A stretch of DNA of 12,396 bases, taken from an uncultured Bacilli bacterium (lineage in GTDB: Bacteria; Bacillota_I; Bacilli_A; RF39; UBA660). The stretch is taken from assembly GCA_944371685.1 (NCBI GenBank), contig CALVXV010000023.1:1-12396 (forward strand), written 5' to 3'. Below the pieces are notes generated by a model. That model was not told the origin of the DNA and ran no database searches. It saw only the letters and a program-made list of their open reading frames with translations. This document shows positions 1 to 5,737 of this stretch, piece after piece. The first letter of the stretch is position 1. Every line of letters starts with the position of its first letter. Both the position numbers and the translations under genes were made by a program.

Positions 1-1
1 A

Positions 2-769
2 GCAATCGATGAGCTTTATAATGTATGTTTTCCACCAACTCCCGCAGGAAATCAAATTTTGGAACAAGTAGATGTAGTAACCTCAGGAGATGGACTATAT
101 AAAGATGCATATGAAGATGGCAGATATTTTTATAAAGGGAAGAATGTAAAAAATTATGTAACATTTAATGATGAAGAAGCCGGCTGGCGAATAATATCCA
201 TAAATTCTGATGGAACCATAAAAATAATGAGAGATGCTAGCATAGGGGATAAACAATGGGATTCGACTACTAATAATAACTGGACCAGACCGGCAAGTTT
301 GAATACGTATTTGAATAGTACCTATTATAGTGGACTAAATTCAACAGCCCAAAGTCAAATAGTATCTAAAGACTTTAGTATAGGAGCTGTAACTTATAAG
401 GATACAAGTTTATCAAATAGTATAAATAGCGAAAATAGTAAAAAGTGGAATGGGAAAATTGCTTTAGCCACAGCCAGTGAATATATAAGAAGTAATAGTA
501 ACCAAGGAAGCTGTGGAAATATTAATCAAGTTTATAATTCATCATCTTGCGGAAATACAACATGGATGCATAATAGTACAGATTGGTGGATGTTGTCGCC
601 TCTTTATGGCGATTCTAACGTCGTGTTCATCGCGACTTCGGGCAGCACCTTCGACGGCTTCATCTTTGCTGGCAGTTCCAATGGCGTCCGACCGGTTGTT
701 TATCTCTCCGCAGAAGTCCAAATCACCGGAGGAGATGGCAGTCAGTCAAATCCATTTCAAATTTCTTAG
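2..769 (+). CDS. DUF6273-like secreted/surface protein with C-type-lectin-like end, 5' partial
   Basis: The reading frame is open from base 2, so the gene begins upstream of the window. The first plausible internal start, TTG at 59, sits inside a continuous frame and is not taken as the start. About 255 residues are visible. They contain the segment YVTFNDEEAGWRIISI, then TIKIMRDASIG, a Trp/Asn/Ser-rich middle, the motif TDWWMLSP (about residues 193-200) and the closing motif SSNGVRPVVYL. I know this combination from DUF6273-type proteins of gut Firmicutes, often made as prepilin-like or exported proteins. The G-V-R-P ending resembles the last strand of C-type-lectin/FGE folds. Two Cys in the SCG segments could form a disulfide. 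From about base 596 to 750 the composition changes sharply (see findings). The N-terminal signal or pilin segment cannot be seen. Function is unknown; ligand binding at the cell surface is inferred from the fold only. Confidence 0.8.
   Translation, partial: AIDELYNVCFPPTPAGNQILEQVDVVTSGDGLYKDAYEDGRYFYKGKNVKNYVTFNDEEAGWRIISINSDGTIKIMRDASIGDKQWDSTTNNNWTRPASLNTYLNSTYYSGLNSTAQSQIVSKDFSIGAVTYKDTSLSNSINSENSKKWNGKIALATASEYIRSNSNQGSCGNINQVYNSSSCGNTTWMHNSTDWWMLSPLYGDSNVVFIATSGSTFDGFIFAGSSNGVRPVVYLSAEVQITGGDGSQSNPFQIS
596..750 (+). other. Candidate variable region (DGR-type) at the 3' end of the DUF6273-like gene
   Basis: Counting directly, bases 601-720 hold 64 G+C of 120 (53%) and 19 A (16%), whereas bases 361-420 of the same gene hold 28% G+C and 40% A. 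From GGC at 608 to GTC of the GVRP motif, 17 of 27 codons end in C, which is foreign to the neighbouring codon usage. Variable regions of diversity-generating retroelements sit at the 3' end of C-type-lectin-fold genes and arise by randomising adenines of AAC-type template codons, which leaves NNC codons and few A. The sequence fits this model. No template repeat or reverse transcriptase lies in the window, so a horizontally acquired cassette is the alternative. Confidence 0.5.
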
Positions 770-1159
770 TTGTAAATGTCAACATAAAAGTTTATAATTA
801 TGTCAAAGTTAAAACCTTATAAATTGAGTGAATAAAAACCACTAATTTTTTTATTCCAATTTCCTTTTGACAAGCAGAAATCTTTTTTATGATGATAAGT
901 CGTATAAATGTCAGAAGTCATATAAAATAAAAGTAATAGGAAGTCTAAAATACCTATAACAGTTAATAGTCATTTTAAATAAAGTAAGATAGGCTTTAAA
1001 CTTAGATATAACACAATATCTATTGTTAGTTTTAGAATTGATTTAGTAATAATAAATCCTATATTTTTATAAGACTTAGAATTAAAAAAATACTAAAAAA
1101 ATTTTGAAAACTATCTACAATACTATCAAAATTAGGCTATTTCATCAAATATGACATAC
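770..1159. other. AT-rich intergenic stretch without a recognised gene
   Basis: No ORF longer than about a dozen codons has a convincing ribosome binding site here, and I see no tRNA-like or rRNA-like segment. A perfect -35 hexamer TTGACA at 867-872 is followed after a short 15-base spacer by TATGAT at 888-893, so a weak promoter feeding an untranslated transcript up to the terminator at 1160-1195 is possible. The stretch has no similarity by eye to the GC-rich end of the preceding gene, so it does not contain a template repeat. Confidence 0.4.
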
Positions 1160-1195
1160 AAACAAGGAATAGTATATAATATCCCTTGTTTTTCT
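1160..1195 (+). terminator. Rho-independent terminator, + strand
   Basis: AAACAAGG (1160-1167) pairs with CCTTGTTT (1184-1191). After one mismatch, ATA pairs with TAT, and the hairpin is followed by TTCTT. It would end transcripts coming from the DUF6273-like gene or from a start inside the intergenic stretch. Confidence 0.6.
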
Positions 1196-1255
1196 TATAT
1201 AAAAACTGTCTAGCGATAAGTTTCAACTTTTGCTATAAAATTAATTTATATAATA

Positions 1256-1283
1256 AAATCATAGGAAATCAAACCTATGATTT
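1256..1283 (-). terminator. Terminator of the AAA ATPase gene (bidirectional hairpin)
   Basis: A perfect 10-bp stem, AAATCATAGG (1256-1265) with CCTATGATTT (1274-1283), encloses an 8-base loop. It lies directly behind the TAA stop (1284-1286) of the minus-strand ATPase gene and is followed on that strand by TTATTA. On the plus strand it also has a short T run, so it may insulate both directions. Confidence 0.75.
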
Positions 1284-2525
1284 TTAATAATTTAAACTAT
1301 CTTCATCTAAAAGAAAATCAGTTATACCCATAATAACAATACCCTTATCATCTCTCCATCTTTTAATATTATCTTTAACAATAATAATTTTTTTAAAGAA
1401 ATCATTCACATTCATAAATGATTTTTCTTCTTGCTCTCTTTTTTCCTTAGTATCAATATTTAAAGCTGACTGAATATAAAATTTATTATTACCTTTATTA
1501 GCTATAAAATCAATTTCATACTGTTTTCTGCCTTCTTTATTTCTAACCTCAACTACACCGACATCTACTTTAAAACCTCTCCGTTTGAGTTCGATGTAGA
1601 TAATATTTTCCATTATGTGATTTTCTTCTTGCTGACGAAAATCTAAAAATGCATTTCTTATTCCAATATCAGTAAAGTAATATTTATAAGGAGTATCAAT
1701 ATATTTTTTACCTTTAATATCGTATCTTAATGCTTTTTCAATAATAAAAGCGTCCTCAAAATATAATAAATAATTATATATAGTTTTATCAGTTAATAAA
1801 GTGTTTTTATTATAAGATTTAAAAGTTTTAGATAATTTTAATGGATTAGTAAGAGAACCAATACTTGACGCTATTACCTCTATTAGTTTTTCTAAATCTT
1901 CCTTATTTTGAATATTATTTCTTTCAATTACATCATTCAAATATACATTTTGTTTTTGCGACTCCAAATACTGCATCTTATCTTCTTCTTTAGAATAAGA
2001 AAGAACAAGTGGGAGACCTCCATAAGTATAATATTCTATCCAAGCATCTTCTCTACTACCATCATAATTAGAATAAAATTCTTTGAACGAAAGCGGATAA
2101 ACTCTAATTTCATCACCCCTACCTCTAAATTCGGTAATAATATCAGAAGATAAAAACTTAGAATTACTACCAGTAACATATATATCTAAATTTTCCTGTC
2201 TTAATAGACCATTTAATAACCTTTCAAAATTATCTACCAATTGTATTTCATCTAAAAGTATGTAATATAAATCATTATCTATAACTTTTTCATTAATATA
2301 TTCTCTAAGTTTTTTAGTGTCTAATAAATCAGAATTCATATTATCATCTAAAGCAATCATAATAATATGATTTTCTTTTACTCCACTATTCAAAAGATAA
2401 TTTTTAAATAAATAATTTAATAAATAAGATTTACCACATCTTCTAATTCCAGTTATAATTTTTATTAAATGATTATTTTTTCTATCAATTAATTTTTGTA
2501 AATAATAGTCTCTTTTAATTTCCAC
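1284..2525 (-). CDS. AAA_14/DUF4143-family ATPase
   Basis: A 413-residue protein of the widespread ATP-binding family with an N-terminal AAA domain and a C-terminal DUF4143 domain. Visible motifs, counted from the start chosen here: Walker A GIRRCGKS at 26-33, Walker B LLDEIQ at about 90-95, sensor-like YVTGSNS at about 116-122, an Arg-rich segment FRGRGDEIRVYPLSF at about 133-147, and a C-terminal part with nuclease-like ELKRRGFKVDV and YEIDFIAN (DUF4143). The biochemical role of the family is not settled. I chose GTG at 2525 because GGAG (2534-2537) lies 8 bases upstream and the protein then starts MEIKRDYYL, as is usual in the family. The longer frame from GTG 2564 adds 13 residues, but the predicted transcription start is only about 6 bases in front of it and no ribosome binding site is present. 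Transcribed alone, convergent with the gene to its left and downstream of ppaC. Confidence 0.88.
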   Translation of the reverse strand: MEIKRDYYLQKLIDRKNNHLIKIITGIRRCGKSYLLNYLFKNYLLNSGVKENHIIMIALDDNMNSDLLDTKKLREYINEKVIDNDLYYILLDEIQLVDNFERLLNGLLRQENLDIYVTGSNSKFLSSDIITEFRGRGDEIRVYPLSFKEFYSNYDGSREDAWIEYYTYGGLPLVLSYSKEEDKMQYLESQKQNVYLNDVIERNNIQNKEDLEKLIEVIASSIGSLTNPLKLSKTFKSYNKNTLLTDKTIYNYLLYFEDAFIIEKALRYDIKGKKYIDTPYKYYFTDIGIRNAFLDFRQQEENHIMENIIYIELKRRGFKVDVGVVEVRNKEGRKQYEIDFIANKGNNKFYIQSALNIDTKEKREQEEKSFMNVNDFFKKIIIVKDNIKRWRDDKGIVIMGITDFLLDEDSLNY

Positions 2526-2537
2526 ACCATCATCTCC

Positions 2538-2575
2538 ATTCCGAATTATTGACACTTTTGCCACAAATTCGTAAT
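2538..2575. repeat. 38-bp direct repeat, copy A (promoter-distal side of -10)
   Basis: Identical over 38 bases to 2610-2647. It starts with ATTCCGAAT and ends with ATTCGTAAT, which are inverted repeats of each other at 8 of 9 positions. On the minus strand it begins one base after the -10 box of the ATPase gene and covers the 5' leader and the alternative GTG start. On the plus strand it carries a perfect TTGACA (2549-2554). Confidence 0.9.
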
Positions 2576-2576
2576 A

Positions 2577-2605
2577 ATTATAGCATCATTAATAAGTTTA
2601 GTCAA
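2577..2605 (-). promoter_or_regulatory. Sigma-A-type promoter of the AAA ATPase gene
   Basis: Read on the minus strand: TTGACT (2605-2600), exactly 17 bases, TATAAT (2582-2577). Transcription should begin near 2570. The whole core promoter lies in the 34-bp spacer between the two 38-bp repeats. Confidence 0.8.
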
Positions 2606-2609
2606 TTTA

Positions 2610-2647
2610 ATTCCGAATTATTGACACTTTTGCCACAAATTCGTAAT
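2610..2647. repeat. 38-bp direct repeat, copy B (upstream of -35)
   Basis: Second identical copy, offset 72 bases from copy A. Read on the minus strand it contains the same GTG and eight following codons as the ATPase 5' end, but then runs into TAA, so it is not coding. It ends four bases before the -35 box. Confidence 0.9.
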
Positions 2648-2668
2648 CAATACTAAATTATGCAAATA

Positions 2669-2694
2669 AAAAAGATATGTTAAAAACATCTTTT
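2669..2694 (-). terminator. Possible second terminator behind ppaC
   Basis: AAAAGA..TGTT (2670-2681) pairs with AACATCTTTT (2685-2694) around a two-base bulge, and on the minus strand the hairpin is followed by a run of T. It lies between the main ppaC terminator and the ATPase promoter. The stem is weak and AT-rich. Confidence 0.4.
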
Positions 2695-2695
2695 C

Positions 2696-2730
2696 CACAA
2701 AAAAACGATTCTCAAACCAAGAATCGTTTT
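2696..2730 (-). terminator. Terminator of ppaC
   Basis: An 11-bp perfect stem, AAAACGATTCT (2702-2712) with AGAATCGTTTT (2720-2730), has a 7-base loop. On the minus strand it follows the ppaC stop codon by six bases and is extended by a T run. Confidence 0.85.
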
Positions 2731-2736
2731 AAAATA

Positions 2737-4353
2737 TTAATTATCCATATAATTCATTAATTTTGGAACAATCTGTTTTTTACGAGAAACAAGTCCTTCA
2801 AAGAAATGACCTTGTTCAATATTGTCAACTCCAAATGAATTTGCAAAGATATCTTTAGCTTTGTCATTAAAGAAAATATAAGAACCATTTTTCAAAATAT
2901 CAGTTACAAACAAAGCAATAGCTGTATATCCTTCATTAGCTTCTTCATTTAATTCACTAATAAATTCATCTTGTTTACTCATAATTTCTTCTGTACTCAT
3001 AGTTGAAACTTGTCCAATTCCCACTTTTTGGTTATCCACCATAAAGTTTTTAAAATCACCATGAATAATTTCAGAAATAGATTTACCTTCCATTGAAGAA
3101 CCAGCTTTAAACATTTGCATTCCATATTCTCTAAAATTTACTCCGGCAATTTTAGAAAGTTCTTCCAAAGCTTCTTTATCTACATCTGTAGTTGTTGGTG
3201 AAGTTAAAAGAAGTGTATCAGAAATAATACCTGACATCATAAGACCTGCGTACTTTTTAGGAATTTTAATGTTATGTTCTTTAAACATTAAATATAAAAT
3301 AGTCTCAGTACAACCTAATGGCATATTTCTAAAATTAATTGGCATATTCGTACCTATATTACCAATCTTGTGATGATCTACAATCTCAATAATTTCAGCC
3401 TCATCTAAACCAATAACACTCTGTTCTTTTTCGTTGTGGTCAACTAAAATAACTTGTTTAGGATGACGACTATAAGCCATACTAACTCTAAACACCCCTA
3501 AACATTTACCATCATTGTCAACCACTGGATAATTACTATATTTTTTCTTATTAGCTAAATCCAAAACTTCACCTAAAGCATCATTCTCGTTAATATAAAC
3601 AATATCTTTAGTTTTCATTTTTTCTTTAATATAATTACTCAAAACAACTAAATTCGCTGTCGTTAAACCATCGTGTTTAGTACTAATAACATCTACATGA
3701 TTCTTCTTAGCTATCTCTAAGTGCTCCTTTTTCATCTTAACTCCATTAGTTAAAATAATAATTGATGCACTATTTTCTACTGCATATTCAATAATTGAAT
3801 GACGGTCACCAGTAATCAAAACACTCTCTTTATCAATCTTAATATTTTCTTTAAAAGTAGTACTTCTATAACTTGGTGAAATAATATTACCTTGAATTTC
3901 CTTGTCAAATCTAAGTATTTCCTTACCATTTAAAGCCTCAAGTAAATTATCATAAGAAGTATTAAGTTTCCTTAAATCATTATTAATTAAGTTACTTGCT
4001 ACATCCTTCATAGATACTGCACCTTTGTATTTACCAGCGTCATCCACAACAGGAATAGTCCCAATGCTAGTTTCATTCATATACTTGTAGCCTTTATAAA
4101 TAGAATCATTTTCATGTAAAAAACAATCCTTAGTATAATCGACATCCTTAACCTGTAGTCTAACATCGTTTAAAAACTTAGGTTCTTTAAAACCAAAATA
4201 ATCTAACACAAACTTTGTTTCATTATTAATATCACCTAAAATTCTAGGTTCACTGTCTAGTCCTAATTGATTTTTCAAATAAGAAAGAACCAAAGCTGAT
4301 GTCACACTATCTGTATCTGGTTTTTGATGTCCAAAAACTAAAACTTTACTCAA
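2737..4353 (-). CDS. ppaC: Manganese-dependent inorganic pyrophosphatase with CBS and DRTGG regulatory domains
   Basis: Family II (DHH) pyrophosphatase, hydrolysing cytosolic pyrophosphate to phosphate; 538 residues against about 310 for the domain-free Bacillus enzyme. N-terminal DHH half with GHQKPDTDS (8-16), then an inserted regulatory block: CBS (about 75-120), DRTGG-like region (about 145-245, with ITGDRHSIIE) and a second CBS (about 250-295). The catalytic half resumes with LVDHNE (303-308), VDHHKIG (325-331) and IISDTLLL, supplying the remaining metal-binding Asp and His; the DHHA2 domain ends with SRKKQIVPKL. In this subfamily adenine nucleotides bind the CBS pair and tune activity. 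I start at TTG 4353: AAGGAGGAG (4368-4360) stands 6 bases before it and the product then begins MSKVLVFGHQ, as in homologues. An ATG at 4371 is in frame but overlaps that ribosome binding site. Divergent from the spoVT-like gene. Confidence 0.95.
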   Translation of the reverse strand: MSKVLVFGHQKPDTDSVTSALVLSYLKNQLGLDSEPRILGDINNETKFVLDYFGFKEPKFLNDVRLQVKDVDYTKDCFLHENDSIYKGYKYMNETSIGTIPVVDDAGKYKGAVSMKDVASNLINNDLRKLNTSYDNLLEALNGKEILRFDKEIQGNIISPSYRSTTFKENIKIDKESVLITGDRHSIIEYAVENSASIIILTNGVKMKKEHLEIAKKNHVDVISTKHDGLTTANLVVLSNYIKEKMKTKDIVYINENDALGEVLDLANKKKYSNYPVVDNDGKCLGVFRVSMAYSRHPKQVILVDHNEKEQSVIGLDEAEIIEIVDHHKIGNIGTNMPINFRNMPLGCTETILYLMFKEHNIKIPKKYAGLMMSGIISDTLLLTSPTTTDVDKEALEELSKIAGVNFREYGMQMFKAGSSMEGKSISEIIHGDFKNFMVDNQKVGIGQVSTMSTEEIMSKQDEFISELNEEANEGYTAIALFVTDILKNGSYIFFNDKAKDIFANSFGVDNIEQGHFFEGLVSRKKQIVPKLMNYMDN

Positions 4354-4378
4354 GTAAATCTCCTCCTTCATAAGGACA

Positions 4379-4407
4379 ATTATATCATTTTTTTCTTTAT
4401 ATTTAAA
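4379..4407 (-). promoter_or_regulatory. Promoter of ppaC
   Basis: On the minus strand TATAAT (4384-4379) is preceded, with a 17-base spacer, by TTTAAA (4407-4402), four of six matches to TTGACA. The leader to the TTG start would be about 20 bases and contains the strong ribosome binding site. Confidence 0.6.
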
Positions 4408-4436
4408 GTATAAATCACATATTTGAGTACATAATA
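4408..4436 (+). promoter_or_regulatory. Candidate promoter of the spoVT-like gene, sigma-F/G-like
   Basis: GTATA (4408-4412), 17 bases, CATAATA (4430-4436). This matches the B. subtilis sigma-G pattern (about G-H-A-T-R then CATNNTA) better than a vegetative promoter, since no TTGACA-like hexamer stands upstream of CATAAT. It overlaps the ppaC promoter region. In such AT-rich DNA a chance match is quite possible. Confidence 0.35.
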
Positions 4437-4458
4437 AAACCTAGAAAGAGGGGAAAAA

Positions 4459-4983
4459 ATGAAATTAGCTGGAATTGTAAGAAGAATAGATGAACTTGGA
4501 AGAATAGTTATTCCCAAAGAAATAAGAAAAACACTCCATATAAAAAATGGTGAAAACCTAGAAATCTTTATTGATGGTGAAACTATCGTTTTAAAAAAAT
4601 ACTCAGAACTAGGTAACCTAAAAGAACTTAGTGACACCATTACAGAAACTTTATATAAAGCCCTAAAATCAAATATTTTAATTACCGATACTGATAAATT
4701 TATTAGTGTTAGCGCTAACTTAAAAAATAAATATTTAAAAGAAGAAATAAGTGAAAACATCTTAAAATATATCAATGACCGAAAAGTAATAATATTAAAA
4801 AATCAAACGATAAATCTTACTAAAGAAAATAAAGAAACGGGAAATATAATCATATCCCCCATTATTTCAAATGGTGATGCTTTAGGCTCCGTAATAGTTA
4901 TAACTGATAAAAACATCACCGAAAATACTATTAATACTATTAATATCATATCAAGTATTTTAGCCAAACATATTGAATCATAA
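4459..4983 (+). CDS. spoVT: SpoVT/AbrB-type transcriptional regulator
   Basis: A 174-residue DNA-binding regulator. Residues 1-50 form an AbrB swapped-hairpin domain with the signature GIVRRIDELGRIVIPKEIR and the following LEIFIDGETIVLKKY. Residues about 55-174 form a GAF-like domain ending in SSILAKHIES, the arrangement and length of SpoVT (178 residues in B. subtilis) and not of AbrB (about 95). SpoVT acts in the forespore late in sporulation; whether this organism sporulates cannot be seen here. The start is ATG at 4459 behind AGAGGGG. The gene is divergent from ppaC, and no terminator follows its stop; the next promoter overlaps its last codons. It sits directly upstream of the metG operon, the position of abrB in Bacillus, so an AbrB-like role in transition-state control is also possible. 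Confidence 0.88.
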   Translation: MKLAGIVRRIDELGRIVIPKEIRKTLHIKNGENLEIFIDGETIVLKKYSELGNLKELSDTITETLYKALKSNILITDTDKFISVSANLKNKYLKEEISENILKYINDRKVIILKNQTINLTKENKETGNIIISPIISNGDALGSVIVITDKNITENTINTINIISSILAKHIES

Positions 4984-5001
4984 AAAAAAAAATGCTATAA
5001 T
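4973..5001 (+). promoter_or_regulatory. Promoter of the T-box/dut/metG operon
   Basis: TTGAAT (4973-4978), 17 bases, TATAAT (4996-5001) with a TGC extended -10. It overlaps the last codons and stop of the spoVT-like gene. Transcription should start near 5008, at the beginning of the T-box leader. Confidence 0.8.
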
Positions 5002-5007
5002 AAAGCC

Positions 5008-5221
5008 ACAAATGCATTGAAAGAAAGAAAAGTAGGTAACTTTATAGAGAGTTTATGGCTGGTGGAAATAAACAAGGTAACTACTCCGAATGGTTCTCTA
5101 GCAGTCTAGTCGATATGTAGGCTAGAACGGTCACATCCGTTATATGTTAAGAGGTAAGCAAATGCTTATAAATTAAGGTGGTACCACGTCAAAAACGTCC
5201 TTATTCTAAGGATGTTTTTTT
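5008..5221 (+). ncRNA. T-box riboswitch, methionine-specific
   Basis: Leader RNA that senses uncharged tRNA and switches between terminator and antiterminator. The AGAGAG element at 5047-5052 is followed by GTTTAT-GGCTGGTGG-AAATAAAC, the usual upper part of Stem I. The 3' side of the specifier loop reads CCGAATGG, so the specifier codon is ATG at 5090-5092 (Met) after the typical GA and before a purine. A stem TCTAG/CTAGA (5105-5126) and ACGG/CCGT (5127-5140) follow. The conserved T-box core AAGGTGGTACCACG is at 5175-5188; its TGGT (5179-5182) fits an ACCA tRNA end with A73, as expected for tRNA-Met. The terminator is at 5191-5221. It controls dut and metG: uncharged tRNA-Met should permit read-through. 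Confidence 0.93.
5191..5221 (+). terminator. Regulated terminator of the T-box
   Basis: A 13-bp stem, AAAAACGTCCTTA (5191-5203) with TAAGGATGTTTTT (5207-5219), has a 3-base loop, one G-T pair and a T run to 5221. The 5' flank overlaps what the antiterminator needs. Confidence 0.9.
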
Positions 5222-5239
5222 GTATAAAGGAGGAAAAAC

Positions 5240-5737
5240 ATGCGCAAATTTGAAAAAATATCATTAAAAGAATTTATAAAAGATACCGGTTTAACAAAAA
5301 AAGAATATAATGAAATAACCCTGCCAAAAAGAGCAACCAAAAATAGTGCTGGATATGACTTTCACCTGGTAGAAGATTTAATTTTAAACCCTGGTGAAAT
5401 AAAAAAAATCCCCACCGCTATTAAAGCAGCCATGAATCATGATGAAGTATTAATGATTTATATAAGAAGTAGCTTAGGTTTTAAATACAACTTGCGAATG
5501 TGTAATGGAACCGGTATTATTGATAGCGACTACTATAACAATCCAGATAATGAAGGACATATATTCATTAAACTTCAAAATGAAGGTAATGAAACAATAA
5601 ACTTAAAAGCTGGTGATAGATTCGCTCAAGGTATTTTTATTAAATATCTAAAAACCGAAAATGAAGAAGAAATAACAAAGAACCGCCAAGGCGGTATAGG
5701 TAGTACAAATAAAGGAGGAATAATAAATGAAAGATAA
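5240..5737 (+). CDS. dut: Deoxyuridine 5'-triphosphate nucleotidohydrolase (dUTPase)
   Basis: Converts dUTP to dUMP and pyrophosphate in the cytosol, keeping uracil out of DNA and feeding dTMP synthesis. All five trimeric dUTPase motifs are present in order: SAGYDF (36-41), RSSLG (76-80), GTGIIDSDYY (90-99), AGDRFAQ (125-131) and RQGGIGST (149-156). The 165-residue length includes an N-terminal extension of about 25 residues before the first motif, and motif 3 continues YNNPDNEGH, a form I associate with Firmicute and phage dUTPases. ATG at 5240 follows AAAGGAGG by six bases. It is the first gene after the Met T-box and its stop overlaps the metG start by 11 bases, so both are translated from one mRNA. 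The pyrophosphate it releases is a substrate of the nearby ppaC product, though that is no proof of a link. Confidence 0.94.
   Translation: MRKFEKISLKEFIKDTGLTKKEYNEITLPKRATKNSAGYDFHLVEDLILNPGEIKKIPTAIKAAMNHDEVLMIYIRSSLGFKYNLRMCNGTGIIDSDYYNNPDNEGHIFIKLQNEGNETINLKAGDRFAQGIFIKYLKTENEEEITKNRQGGIGSTNKGGIINER

Noticed and set aside
59..769. Complete gene starting at TTG 59
   Set aside because: The same frame is open back to base 2 and the encoded residues (with FPPTPAGNQILEQV) continue the family sequence, so the gene is cut by the window edge.
513..797. 94-codon frame on the + strand
   Set aside because: It overlaps the DUF6273-like gene in another frame; no family features.
770..1159. Template repeat of a retroelement next to the variable gene
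   Set aside because: The stretch is AT-rich and shows no visible match to bases 600-750.
1209..1237. Hairpin TAGC...GCTA in front of the ATPase terminator
   Set aside because: Interrupted, AT-rich stem without a T run; likely chance.
1908..2153. 81-codon frame on the + strand inside the ATPase gene
   Set aside because: Antisense shadow of a well-supported AAA ATPase.
2538..2647. CRISPR array or insertion-sequence ends
   Set aside because: Only two 38-bp copies with a 34-bp spacer that is a promoter; no cas genes, transposase or matching inverted end near the other side of the ATPase gene.
4380..4775. 131-codon frame on the - strand, rich in hydrophobic residues
   Set aside because: It is the antisense of the spoVT-like gene; hydrophobicity arises from complementing Lys/Asn/Glu codons.
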